NCBI GenBank assembly: GCA_948567375.1
Contig: OX419758.1
Coordinates: forward strand, 15,133,001-15,197,000
Reading direction: 5' to 3'
From: Lunularia cruciata
Lineage: Eukaryota; Streptophyta; Marchantiopsida; Lunulariales; Lunulariaceae
DNA: 64,000 nt
Program-made: the position numbers and the translations under genes
Part shown: positions 30,754 through 43,064 of the stretch, piece after piece
Position numbering within the stretch: position 1 is the first letter of the stretch
How the letters are laid out: every line of letters starts with the position of its first letter
The notes under the pieces: generated by a model
What the model saw: only the letters and a program-made list of their open reading frames with translations
What the model was told of the DNA's origin: nothing
Databases searched by the model: none

Positions 30754-32518
30754 CTAGCCGCTTGTTTCGATGATGGCGCAATGTCTTCTCCAGCAATATG
30801 GATCAACCGTTTCAATATTGCCCATTTTGATTATCGCCTCTTCGAACTCCTCCAGGAAAGATTGAGGATCGTGCACTGCCTTCAGTGCGTATTCGATACC
30901 TAAAGGATCGCTCAAAACTGTTACGTCCGACTCCAGGAGTCCTTTGTCGGTCAAAAGATCCAAGTAGTAAATAGAGTGCCACGAAAGTGCCATTCGTGGC
31001 ATCAAGTCCCACGAAGTCGAACATTCCTGGGGGCATGTCGATTTCGGAAACTCAGCGAATGAAGGGTCGATTGACGGGTCTGTGATGTTTCTACCTTCGA
31101 AGTTATACAAGCGTTCGAAAAACGATCCACAGTGAACTTGTCCGACCGAGTGTCCACCTGCACGTAGACACATATAATATTGAGGTCCAACGTCCTTCGC
31201 AGTCCATACGTAAGGGTGAACCAATCTTTGGCTATAGTTGACAGTAAGAACTTCACTGTCAATAAACTTTTAATGGTGAATTTGAGTCATCGCGATAATT
31301 TGGGAGACACAGACTTGAAATCAACGTGAAACAATGTAGAGCAGCACTGCTAGTCACTTCATGTAGTGTAGCTGAAAGACATTTTACAAAGTTAAAGCCC
31401 GCTGTATCTGAAAGGATAACCATGTCCCTGGCATCGAGACCAACTTTGGCAAAGTTAGCAACGAGCATTGCAAAATCGTCTCTGCGATCAGGCAAGCTAG
31501 AATTGGTCTCCTCTGCGATTGATACAGCCCCGTCTATGCGGCCCAAAAGGACTGGCCAACTCAGGCCACCAACCTGTAAGATTCACAAAAGTTTTTGGAT
31601 AACAAGCTGATTAAGCCACACACTTAATTTTTCTACATCATCTCAACAGTTGAAGTGACTCAAATACGTGCTCTAATCAGATGGATAAAATGTCGATTTA
31701 TCCTTACGATTTCTGTATGAGAAATATCTACATCCATGGACCGCTTGTCTACATCAAAAGTTGCAATGGCGCTCCTCGAATCCTCATCTGGAGGACAGAA
31801 AGCCAATGGAAGATGGAAGCATTAAGTTTAGGGTTGAATGATCAAGCATAGTACATATATAGTCCGTGACCGTACCTTGGCTGTAGCATCCCGTGCAACC
31901 AACGCCAAAATATCAGAACACGACGCAACACCTGAGCATTCACACTCGAGATCCATTTTGATCTCATCAATCTGCTCGAATCCTCTGAGCGAGCCTTTGT
32001 TTCTCAATGCATCTTTTTCAGTCACATTTGATTAGGTCGAGTTGATGAGCACGGATCCATCACAACCCTGTGCACTTGACATAAGTTAGAATGTGGAACA
32101 ATAATTTTCGCTCACAAGATTGGCCCTCAATTCGCGAGATCAACCTAGGCCGACTATGGGACTCCACAGGCACGGCGAAGATTTTCTCAGATACAACTAA
32201 AAGCTCAAGTCATGACAAGATTCCAAGCACCAGATGCGGGGTAAGTTCACAGAGTATCCATTCAAATTACAAAGTGAGCTTACCCGGACAAAGCAGTCGT
32301 GAAAGTGTAGACACATGAGAGCTGCGGCCAATCCCCCGTCTGCCTCAACAAAAGCATCGCTTCTTCTTTGACTAAAGAGTCTGCTTGTGGACAAGTATTT
32401 CTAAGAAATCTGTTGATTGTGCTGTATTTGCAACTACTGGTGCTACAACCAGTACAAGAATAACAGAGATCAATCGCTGCCATTGTAGGAGATTTCGTGT
32501 TAGACTATTGAAAGCCAT
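30754..32518 (-). pseudogene. Class III peroxidase pseudogene 1
   Basis: Four exons are recognisable: 32518-32284 (signal peptide MAFNSLTRNLLQW..., then RNTCPQADSLVKEE and the distal-His block LHFHDCFVR), 32067-31876 (GCDGSVLINST...[16 protein letters not shown]), 31573-31408 (VGGLSWPVLLGRIDGA...DARDMVILS) and 31157-30754 (GGHSVGQVHC, proximal His, to HCAIIETSG). This is a haem peroxidase secreted to the cell wall in family terms. Lesions are two frame changes in exon 1, an in-frame TAA early in exon 2, a destroyed 5' splice site after exon 3 (CAG|AT instead of CAG|GT) and a compensated double shift in exon 4. Intron positions match the other two copies. Confidence 0.9.
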
Positions 32519-34234
32519 TGTGTGGAAGCGCTGGGATATGAAATCTACTGCTTCAGCCTTCGAATCGTCACCAATTCTTGACGTCTGAATTTGGTCAGTC
32601 CACTTGAGAACTACAAAGCCAGCGAAAGGCAGTCTGATCACGAGCAATGATCAGAACCACCTTCCTGCACGATCCAAACATCATTCGCTTTAATCATATA
32701 TCTATAAATACAAAATTGTCCTTAAGGTAGTATGAAGCACACAGAAGATCAATCATGCCTAAATTCCAACGAAGAAAACCCAGCTTAGTAACTTTCTGAT
32801 ACTTGGTCTTACACTTGCTGATAGTAATCAACAGAAACAAAGCTTACGTGCAAAGGCCGAGAGTGAGATCTAGGAGGAGCTTGTCCAACTGCGAGGAATG
32901 ATTCAAGAAATCTCCATTTATACTTTGCAGTAGTATGTTCTTCTTTCATGTTACTACAGTTCTCTATCGGACATCTAGCTGGTGATTGCGATGTCAATGT
33001 GTAAAATATGATGAGACTTGACTATCCTGGTTTCACGTGCTCATTATCGAGACACCCTTTAAACTGGGAAACTGGCAATTAGAGGCTTAAAACGTGAAAG
33101 AAAGAGTACAGCCTCACACCCCCAGGATAACGATCAGCTATCCGATCATAGGTTAAACAGTACAGAAGGAATGAAATAATTGTAAAAGACACGTTCTACT
33201 TTGTTTCTCCATGGTTGAGTTAATTGATGGTTTTTGAATTGCAGCCAAAGAAATTTCCAGCGAGAAGAATTTAATATCATCAGGTGTTACAGCAGAACAC
33301 CAACCCAGGTATCAGGAATCAGACAGCAACCCAATCAAGAATCAATAGCCCGGGTCTTTAGTGACAGAGTATCAATTCCAGTCTCTGGCAATCACACAGT
33401 GGAGACAAGTGCATTTGTGAAGTAAGAAACCTCAATCATCGAGAGAGATCTTCACCTTCATAACATCAAACTTTGGATCTTCTCAGTTTGACCCCAAAGT
33501 ATCCTTGACTCCTTTGCTCTGACTCTGGGACATGAGCTTCTAGATTTTGATTCAGTGGCAAGCAACACGTAGCGAATTAGTATATTTTAGCCCCAGGCTG
33601 GTGTCTGGTGAGTGCATAGAGCCAAATGAAGTCAAACGAAGTGAACTCCCAGATTGAAAGATGTATCTTCATACAACCAGGAAAACAGAATTGATGATCT
33701 ATTACTCTAAGAATTGATGATTGGGGTCCGTTTACTGACGTTGTGCTCCATGGTACTGTTGAAGGAGCCCCTGAAGACTCTTGGAGCTCTACGATGACAA
33801 TAAAATCATGTTTTCAGATTCTTACGACTACCACTTTTACTTCAGTTACAATGGCTTACTCTCACAGTTTTTTGAACATTAATGGAAATTACCATTAACT
33901 AATAACCAGAAACTTAACCGTTCTTACTGGATTAAACTATGCCCCTTGGTCTTTCTTGAAATGTCTTCCAGATGCCCTGAATCTAAGTGAATTATCATAT
34001 ATTATCGGACGCGGAGCATGCTCTGAGTTCAATATGAACAGTCCAATTGGGCTGAGAAACATGATCACAGAAACGAAATGCCTGCTCAAATTTCCTGCTA
34101 TATTCTCCATCCTATAATCAGCTCCGCCAGCATGTTATGTGTGTACTTGAACAACAGGAGAATTGGGGTTTTGTAGAAGACTATGAGAAACATCTAATCT
34201 GCGTGAGCCAATTTGCCCTACCGCATCTAAGGCA
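32519..34234. other. Region between divergent peroxidase pseudogenes
   Basis: On the minus strand TATAGATATATGATT (about 32693-32707) may be the old promoter of pseudogene 1. I find no exon 1 for the plus-strand copy and no other gene. Confidence 0.4.
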
Positions 34235-34372
34235 AATTTCTCATAGATTCCTCATATCGATTCTATTGGGGAATAGCCCCATTTTACCTCTTTTGCCTCT
34301 CCCTACGGGCTTGATGGGGTCTTCCCATCCTTCATGTGTTTTATGTGGTCGTCTTTTTCTACTTGAGCCAAT
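34235..34372 (+). repeat. LINE 3'-end fragment at the broken edge of peroxidase pseudogene 2
   Basis: It shows 'ctcatatcgattctattggggaatagcccc', 'gggcttgatggggtcttccc' and 'tgtggtcgtctttttc'. It ends just before intron sequence homologous to intron 1 of pseudogene 1 starts (about 34383), so it sits where the first exon of copy 2 should be. Confidence 0.85.
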
Positions 34373-34499
34373 TAAAACCTTCAAAGTGCCTGTAAGCTAC
34401 CATGGCGACATAGAAGGTTGATCTTGCGAGCTGCGCGCCGATATAGTGAGCGGAACTATAGCTCCGCATTCTAAGTTGTGAAATTGATCATTTGCACAG

Positions 34500-36215
34500 G
34501 GTTGTGATGGATCCGTGCTTATCAACTCAACTGAATCCAATGTGGCTGAAAAGGATGCGTTGAAAAACAAAGGCTCACTCGGAGGATTCGAGCAGAATGG
34601 TGAGATCAAAAAGGACCTCGAGTGCCCAGGTGTTGTGTATTGTGCTGATATGTTGGCGCTGGTCGCACGAGATGCTACAGCCAAGGTATGGTCACGGATT
34701 ATGTGTATACCATGCTTTATCATACAAGACTCCTAAATGCTTGCATCTTCCACTGGCTTTTGTCCACCGAATGAGGATAGAAGTGGACCATCGCCACTTA
34801 CCAATTCCTACTGTAAAGATGCGGTCCATGGATCTAGATATTTCTCATACAGAGATCATGAGGATGAATACTTATTTATCCACCTGATTAGCACACGTAT
34901 TTGAGCACTTCAACGGTTGAGATGATGTAGAAAAATTACGTGTGTTGCTTAATCAGCTTGTCATCCAAAAACGTTTGTGAATCTTACAGGTTGGTGGCCT
35001 GAGCTGGCCAGTCCTTTTGGGCCGCATAGACGGGGCTGTACCAATTGCAGAGGAGACCAATTCTAGCTTGCCTGATCGAAGAGACGATTTTGCTACGGTC
35101 GTCGCTAACTTTGCCAAAGTTGGTCTCGATGCCAGAGACATGGTTGTTCTTTCAGGTAATTTTTGGAAGGTAACATTGTCCCTGAGCAAAGCAAAATAAT
35201 TAACTCCGAAACCCAATACAAAGGACCTGCACACACAGAGCCACGGGCCTTCCACATTTTTTTTCTCCTCCTGGGTATTTCTTTTCTCTCAACTGTTTGT
35301 AGGAAATACAACTTACCTTAGTGAGCCTGAGTCTTAGGTCATGTATATAGTTACGGAAGTGTTCCTTCATCAGTACTTCGGTCCTATATTCATCAGTCTC
35401 TTAGGACTGATTATTTACAAAATCACATCAGTCACTAAGGACTGATTATTGACAGGGCCACAAGTCACGCTGTGTTTATTCCTCAGTCATTCTACACAGC
35501 AGTTCACTGGGATAATTTATTCCTCAATAGGTAACTCATTCAAATTGTGGTGAAGGTCTTCAGATGTGTAACAGCGCATGAATTATGGTCAGCGGGCTGC
35601 ATCTGTTATGTACGAGATCCACGTTGCCTGAACTAGCATTGCTTTCACATTGGAGACAGCTGTCTAGATTGCATTGTAGTTAACGATATGTGCTTGCCAT
35701 TCTACTGTAGTTGACTTTGATTTCATGAGCTCCAAATTCGGTTTAGAGTATGAGGATGCCGGATGTGGAGGCCAGTGCGTGTATGGCTGCTGAACTGTGA
35801 ATTGCATTCGTACCTGCAGGTGGTCACTCTATTGGACAAGTTCGTTATGGATCTTTCTTCGAGCGCCTGTATAGTTTTGAGGGTAAAAACATTACAGACC
35901 CCATGGATCAACCCTTCCTTCGCTGAGTTTGTTAAATCGAAATGCCCTGAAGAGAAGCCTTTTGACTTCATGGGAGTCGATGCCACAAACTGCACCTTCG
36001 ATTTAACTTACTACTTAGACCTTCTGACCAACAAGGGACTACTTGAATCGGACGTAACGCTTTTGAGCGATCCTTTGGGTGTTGAGTATGCAATTAAGGC
36101 TGTTCACGATCCCCAAACTTTTCTAGAGGAATTTGGAGATGCGATGATCAAAATGGGCAATATCGAAACGGTTGATCCATACGGTTGGAGAAGACACTGC
36201 GCCATCATCGAATGA
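34500..36215 (+). pseudogene. Class III peroxidase pseudogene 2, exon 1 missing
   Basis: Exons 2-4 are at 34500-34685 (GCDGSVLINSTESNVAEKDA...), 34990-35155 (VGGLSWPVLLGRIDGAVPIAEE...) and 35820-36215 (GGHSIGQVRYGSFFE... to HCAIIE). Splice sites are canonical at the three remaining exons. The first exon with the distal His is absent, replaced by a LINE fragment. Exon 4 has a one-base insertion (gaccccatggat against gacccgtcaatcg), and the conserved Cys after the proximal His is Tyr (QVRY for QVHC). Intron 3 is enlarged to 664 bp. It is opposite in orientation to pseudogene 1 and 1.7 kb away. Confidence 0.88.
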
Positions 36216-36870
36216 AGATGAAGTTACATTGGCGCACTCTCGACTGACTATCTCCTTGGCCTTGGCAGGCTTTAGTTCTTACGTTTTTATGCAATGTCAT
36301 GATCTAAGTTAGATCAGAGGCCTGATTAGTTCCACCTCAATAAAATTTTGGGTCCAAGTCAACCGCTATCGGCTTCTGAGAATCTGCTCACATGATATGA
36401 AATTGTGGATGTCATTTTCTCGCTAAAGTACCTAATGTACCCCACACAATCTATCAATATCTGCGTATTCATCAAAGAAGATGAAACAGATTCCCCAGCT
36501 ACAGCTCCTGCTAAGACTACATACCAGAAAGCAGGCACGGGTAAATAAGCGGATGTACTTCATTTTGTCGAGCAAGTCCCTTCTTTTCATTTGGATGGGG
36601 CATACTATCACGAGACATTAATTTTTTTAAATCCACATATAGAGTGTGTGGTGATGATCAATACCAGAGATATTTGTAACTCAAATTATGTGTGAAAATG
36701 TTGCCTGTTGAGGGAATGTGGAAGTCATAAAATCCAGTTCAGAATTCCCTATTGTAAAGCTCATGGACGAGTTGCAAACTCGAGACAGCCACCATTCATC
36801 AGGAAGTAAAATAAATATACGGAAAGTTTAAGGTATTCTTGTATAGCGTAACTAGAACTCCCATTGTCGA
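36216..36870. other. Intergenic DNA after peroxidase pseudogene 2
   Basis: I see no gene. AATAAA at 36340 may be a relic poly(A) signal of pseudogene 2. Confidence 0.4.
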
Positions 36871-36925
36871 GGAAGTTGTTCAGTGCAGAGGGGAGACTGT
36901 CTCCACTCTGCACTGAGCAACCTCC
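36871..36925 (+). repeat. 26-bp inverted repeat with 3-nt loop
   Basis: The arms GGAAGTTGTTCAGTGCAGAG (continuing to 36896) and 36900-36925 are reverse complements with about three mismatches out of 26. The loop is only ctg. It lies in otherwise featureless DNA. The loop is too tight for a typical plant microRNA precursor, so a remnant of a foldback transposon is also possible. Confidence 0.7.
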
Positions 36926-38754
36926 TTGCCCCGTCTGGGCTCTTATCCTTGAACTGTTTGATTCCTATTGCCCGTGAACTTTCTTGCTTTCACTTGATTT
37001 TCTTTGAATTTTAGAAAGCAAGAAAATAGCTTCGGCAAGTAATTTATGTAGCTGTGTGGAAGATTGTCTTTGTCATCAGGGACTGAAATGCTAAATAACT
37101 GAGGTCAGAGAAGACATAGGAGCTTCGACATCAACTGAATACCTCGTCTCGGAGCCGTTAATTTCAGCTCACCGTCTGAAGTTACTAAGAAGATACGGTT
37201 ACAAGTCCCTAATTTGCATATCAATGCCTGTAGCAAGAATATACGATTGGCCAAAATTTCAACCGTTGGAGGTAAGTTATTTCTGCTACTGCATAGTTGG
37301 TCCAACCACCATTGGTATAACAAGTTCTGATGTGTGGAGTTCATGTTTGAAGTGCGCGAATTTCAGCTATGTCACTTCTAGGTGCAAATGTCCATATGAC
37401 AGTCAACTACAGTTTAGGGTGGCCAGATCTGTTAACTACAAATTCGTGACTTGAAAATAGCCAATAGTTATACATGTTCCAAACCATTGTCTCTAACAAC
37501 AAAGCTCATCGCGAATTTGTAGTTGGTTGACTAGCTAAATAACTACAGTGCGCCATATCTAGATGAGTCAGTTCTGGAGATGATTTCCTCGAAAGTGCTT
37601 GTGCATGTGCCAAACACTGTCTCATTCCATCCACATTATCAGGATAGACACTAATTCAAAGAATCCATGTGAGAAGTGCCTACGGGAGCAACATTGATAT
37701 GCACTATGAGTTGTCCTCCAGCAAATTAACGTATAGGTCACCATCTAAAGCATGAACACCGTCGCTGACAATATTTTCCGCAATAAATCAAAGTAATGTC
37801 GTATTCCATATCTTTTGATTCTGTCGCTTGCTTTCACTGCATCCTGGACATGACATGTACACGATAGATTTCTCTCATGTAAACTTAGTCTACTAACAGC
37901 AGTGCTTTACAAAATGACCTCCTTCAAATGCTGAGTTTAAGGATGCCAGCCATTAGAACCCAGACAGGGCAGTGGTGATTTAACATGCACGTACTAGACC
38001 TCCGAGACTTGTTCGAGCTAGACCCCGGATGACTTGTTCGAGCACATTTTATGTTTAAAATGAAACTTGTGTTGAAGACCCGTCACACTGGACTGGAAAA
38101 AGTTGGCAGGTACTGTGTCGGATGGGCGCGTGCAGAGACTATAGTTGGACTTGTGCCCGTGTCATCAGGTTCAATCACCTCCATTACACAAACTGCGCTG
38201 GACTTTTGGAGCTAATTCGCACTTGTTATCTTTTCCGCCATATTGCAATTGTTAGCTTTTCCGCCATATGCAATATATGTAGATTTCAAAGCATAATGGA
38301 GAGCATGGATGAGAAACATGTATTTACTGCAATACCCACAGTAACTGGAATGAATCCTCGAGAAATGCGCAACTCATCCTTAGTCAAAGATCACAATGGA
38401 CTCCTGAGAAGACTTATTACATTTAACCCTCATAATCAGGTAAGTTGTCTGAAGGTGGACCGTGGATAGCTCCACTGTTCGCATTATACAGAACTGTAGC
38501 CGCATGATCATAGCCCTTGCAACGGAAGGCAACCTAGAATTTCGAAGTGTAAATAGACACTCAGATGATTAATTCAACAAGGTTCGCAGGCTCCTCTTAG
38601 ATCTCATAATCATTCTCGACCTTTGCTCGTAAGCTTCGATCGAACCTATTTGATGTGAAAGGTTCCTACACGTAGTTGTTCTTGTACTAGTTAGAACGTT
38701 GTTAATGGCTTTTTGCTTCATTTCACAAAACACTTCACATCATACTGCTTATAG
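36926..38754. other. Intergenic region, no gene seen
   Basis: The longest frame (38122-38469, 115 codons) has no recognisable domain and odd composition. I do not call it a gene. Confidence 0.4.
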
Positions 38755-39964
38755 ATTCATTACATCGAATGCCAGTGCCCAGGTGTTGTTTCATGTGCTG
38801 ACATTTTGGCGTTGGTTGCACGGGACGCCACAGCCAAGGTAGTCACGGATCATCCACTTATGGTCAAGGGACCATCCATCTATCCTTCTTTCCTGAATCC
38901 GGATTTGTCTGTGCTCAGATGCTTAACAGCGCTGGAGGCCCGTTTTGGTCCAATTTAGCCTTAGTACGCTGATCAACGTGTTCAAGACAAAACGTAGGAC
39001 ATATGATTTCGATGACGATTTGCCCTGATTAAAAGAATATTATTCATGATTTAGGCCATTAAAATGAATAACCTACGGTACAGAGATGAATTCAAAGACT
39101 GATTGAGTAAACTAATAATCTACAAGGAGTTATTGGTGACTATTATTACAGGTTGGTGGCCTCGGCTGGCCAGGTCTACTTGTGGCGCATAGATGGAGCT
39201 GATTCAATTGCAGAGGAGACCAATTCTAGCTTGCCTGATCGCAGAGATGATTTTGCAACGCTCGTCCCTAACTTCGCCAAAGTTGGTCTCGATGCCAGAG
39301 ACATGGTCATTCTGTCAGGTACCGCGGCCTTTCATCTATGCTTCAGCAAGTGTCTGCCAGGGCTGCCCTGCATAGTGTTGCTGATTAAGCTAGATAATGG
39401 TTTGAAATTTTCGTTCACAAAAGATATCGAAATTAAATTTCACCCCTAAGCTCCACAATGAAATTCTAACATTCAATCTTTATGAACTGTTTGGTGGGAC
39501 TCACGTACTCTATGAAATTCGAACTATTTGAACGTGACGATCTAACTTAATATTTTCTACTTGCAGGCGGACATTCGATTGGACAGGTTCATTGTGGATC
39601 CTTTTTTAACGTACAATTTCGAAGGTAAAAACATCACAGACTCGTCATTCGACCCTTCATTCGCTGAATTTCTGAAGTCGAAATGCCCCCAGGAGAAACC
39701 ATTCGATTTCATGGCACTCGATGCCACAAACGGCACCTTCGATTCCACTTACTACTTGGACCATCTGACCAACAAAGGACTTCTCGAGTCGGACGTCACA
39801 CTTTGAGCGATCCTTTGGGTGTTGAATATGCATTAAAGGCAGTGCACGATCCCCAATCCTTTCTGGAGGAGTTTGGAGAGGCAATAATCAAAATGGGCAA
39901 CATCAATACGGTTGACCCATATGGCTGGAGAAGACATTGCGCAATCATCGAAACAAGAAACTGA
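38755..39964 (+). pseudogene. Class III peroxidase pseudogene 3, 5' truncated
   Basis: It starts within exon 2 (about 38755-38838, [21 protein letters not shown]), then exon 3 39152-39318 (one-base insertion after GGLGWPG; the rest reads IDGADSIAEETNSSLPDRRDD...) and exon 4 39567-39964 (GGHSIGQVHCGSFF, a 5-base deletion, KNITDSSFDPSFAEF..., a one-base deletion at DVTL, then SDPLGVEYALKAVHD to the stop). Splice sites are canonical. Exon 1 and the first half of exon 2 are missing. It is close in sequence to copies 1 and 2, so the three arose by local duplication. Confidence 0.88.
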
Positions 39965-40344
39965 AATTTCGAATGAAGAACATTGGAGCATCGGTGAATT
40001 GAAATAAGTACGCGCAGACACTAGATGCTGTATATAGAAGATTCAATGGTCCATTTTGTGCATGATTCTGCAAAGTTTTGAACTGTATTGGATCTTAGCT
40101 AGAATTCGGCTGATATCTGCCAAATTGGCGATAAGTCTCCGCTGTCAGTGATTGTTATCACATGTTTCTTATATCCGATTACTCAGTTTATTTGTCTGCT
40201 GGTAGCAGTTCTTGTCAAGTGTTCTATGCTAGCTGGTCCCTCTTTTCAGCTAAAACCTTCATAGAGAGTGCAGGAACCCGTTCCCATACGCGCTGACGAT
40301 CACTCAATGTACAAGACTAGTGATGGGTATCCCAAGCTAGCGGC

Positions 40345-40870
40345 TAGTGTACGATGGAGAGTTAATTTTTAGTTAGAGTTAATTCTTTAATCACCGTTTC
40401 TCTTCTCAGTGGTCACCACTTTGAAACTATGGAGAAGAGTGACTCAACTTGTGTATCTTTTTCTATTCTTATATATATTCGAGCTTGATGAATATGCTTG
40501 ATGGGGTCTTCCCGTCCTTCGTTTTTCCTACGCGGTCGCCTTTCTCTCTTCTTATATATATTCGAGCAAATTTTGTATCCCGCAAGTCATTCTTTTGTGA
40601 ATTTTGGTATCTCCGTATAGTAATATGTATATATAAGAGCTAAACAAGAGATTGTGAGAACCTTTTAAATTCCAATTGGTCTCGATTATTAAGTGATTTG
40701 ACTTTATCTTTTGTAAATTTTGATACCTCCGCTCTTATTTTTCACATCATAATGGTACGTTGTGAGAGCCTTTGAATTCAAATGGATGAGAAGATCTCTA
40801 TTTTGATTAGGTGATCTGATTTCATCGATTTGTACTATAGATACTAAACTCTATATGCATATGTTTGGTG
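40345..40870 (+). repeat. Probable 5' LTR of the copia element
   Basis: Its left part is similar to 43845-43990, though with many differences. It contains an inserted LINE fragment (40485-40548) and an internal near-duplication (about 40600-40690 and 40715-40800, sharing 'aattttg.tacctccg' and 'gtgagagcctttgaatt'). The exact ends are not established. Confidence 0.5.
40466..40567 (+). repeat. LINE 3'-end fragment with 19-bp target duplication
   Basis: The 64-bp insert 40485-40548 holds the end of the LINE unit ('gcttgatggggtcttcccgt' through 'cgcggtcgcc'). It is flanked by perfect copies of ttcttatatatattcgagc at 40466-40484 and 40549-40567. The other LTR of the same copia element has one uninterrupted counterpart (43951-43972), which serves as an empty site. 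A long target duplication with 5' truncation is the hallmark of target-primed retrotransposition. Confidence 0.85.
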
Positions 40871-42251
40871 GTATTACAGGTGAGGCTTTGACAAAGAATA
40901 AATATTTTGTATGGAAATATAGAATGAGCGCTTTCTTGAAAAGCAAAGAATTGTATTGATCTTCTGATAGGCGTGCTTCTTCAGATCTTGATGTATGTGA
41001 CTGGAATAAACAAGCCAATCAAGTGATGCACGATATTTCTTTGTGTGTTTCACGATCATTGTTTGGTTATATGAAAGTTTTGATACTCCTAAGGAGATTT
41101 GGGATGCATTAGCAAATGTTTTTCTCACATAGACAAAGGCAAGAATGCTTTGATTTAATTGCTTCAATTGAAATAGTAATTAATGGAGTTTAAAAAAGAC
41201 AACTTAAGCATAAGTGATTATGTTTATCATATTTGTGGTCTGGTTGAGCAACTGAATAGCATGGGGTTCAGGTTGAGGTTGAAGATGATGATTTAATTCT
41301 TCATACTATTCAAATGTCTATCAAAGGAGTATAAACCTTTTGAGACATTTCAAGCAGTTAGAGATACTTATCCTCTAGTTGACTAGCTAATCCCGATGCT
41401 AATCTTTGAAGAGATGAGGCTGCAAGGTGATGGCAATGGTCTTATCCCTCAAGATCATGTTCTGTTTGCTGGGAGAGGTCAAGAAAGAGCCAGAGGACAG
41501 AGGGCACTGAAGTTCACTTTGTGGAGGCGTGGTTGGTAGGTCAATCCTCATAAAAATAGTATGCAACACAAGCACAGTTGACAGATTCTGGACTTCCTAT
41601 GAATAAAATTCTCATTATGAGAAGACTTGTTTTAAGAAGCAAGTTGATATTCAAACATGTGAACTCCCTCACCAGAACTATATGGAGAAGGTTCCAACTT
41701 TGAAGATCATCTATTAACGATGATTCATACAGTTGCATCTATGACCAACAGTGAACAAGAGTGGTAATCTCTTCTAGGTGCTTCAACTATATGACCCATC
41801 AAACCAGTATTTTTAGTTTTCCCTAAACCACTTTTTGAATATTATCTATGAATAAGGGTGATGATATTCAACATATTACTACTCAGATGGGCATCCTTTC
41901 TCATCTCCATCAGGCAATTTTAGTGGTTTAGAAGAAGTCCTTCACTTACTTATAATCACCAAGAACCTAGTTTCTGTTGGCCAGAATATTGAGAAGGATT
42001 AAAGGTTTTATTCAACCAAGATGGTGTGTTTTTTGACAAGTATAGAAAATGTGCTATCCACAAAGGATACAAATTTGGATCAAAAATAGGGAAGATGTTT
42101 ACTACATCAAGATCCACACTGCTACAAACCAGAATGCTATGTTTATTCATGGCTAGACTGCCCTTTAAATCTTGAGATGTAGCAGAAAAGAGTGGGACAC
42201 ATGAACCTACTAAGATTAAAGGAACTACCTACCTCTACCTCAGAGATCTAT

Positions 42252-42310
42252 TTCCAATATTGACAATATTGAGATGTTCCAATATTGAGGTATTCCAATA
42301 TTGAGGTGTT
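42252..42310 (+). repeat. Short tandem repeat in copia remnant
   Basis: Three to four copies of a unit of about 19 bp (ttccaatattgaggt) occur in a row with small differences. Confidence 0.75.
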
Positions 42311-42910
42311 CTAATAGTTTTTGATCCTTTATCTATAGGAGTTTGTGAGTCTTGTCAATTTAGTAAGCAAGCTAGACAGCTTTTTTTTATGTGGTATAAG
42401 TGCCTTCCTCCCCGATATGGACTGTGTCAGAAAAGAGTCAAACAAGTTCTAAATAAATTTTCTCATCTATTGATGAAATTTCAAGATATAAATAGGTCTA
42501 TCTTTTGAAAGCAAAATCAGATGTACTTTCAATTTTACAAATATTCAAGCAGCTTGTGGAGAAGCAATAGGGTTACAATAGCCCTCATATATGTTCTGAC
42601 GGAGGAGGAGAGTTTATTCAAACCAGTTTGATGCTTTTCTACATTAGCAAGATATCAAGTATGAAGTTACTTGCAACTACACGCTTCAATAAAATGAGGT
42701 TGTCGAGTGGAAGATCATACATATTGCAAAAGTTGCTAGAGTCATGCTCAACGTATAGGTGTTATAATTGTGATTTTATTATTTTTATTATCTATAGAGA
42801 TGTCATAATTGAAGAGTTAAAATCTTGGTTTTTAGGCTCCAACAAGTTGCATACCTGATTTACCATTACTGTACAAGCTACTTCCTTGATTGGTCCAAAC
42901 TAGCATTTTG

Positions 42911-43064
42911 GTTTCACATGCTAGTACTTTAACTGCAATTGGTGTTTCAATTGAGCAATTTCAGTTTCATATGCTAGTACTTCAAGTGCAATTGGTGTTT
43001 CAATTGAGCAATTTAGGTTTCACATGCTAGTACTTCAAGTGCAATTGATGTTTCAATTGAGCAC
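42911..43064 (+). repeat. 53-bp tandem repeat, three copies
   Basis: Copies start at 42911, 42964 and 43017, each beginning gtttca(c/t)atgctagtac and ending caattgagca. They lie between integrase and RT remnants of the copia element. Confidence 0.85.

Noticed and set aside
38122-38469. 115-codon plus-strand frame between peroxidase pseudogenes
   Set aside because: It has no domain, no matching splice structure and no similarity to neighbouring genes. This length is expected by chance here.
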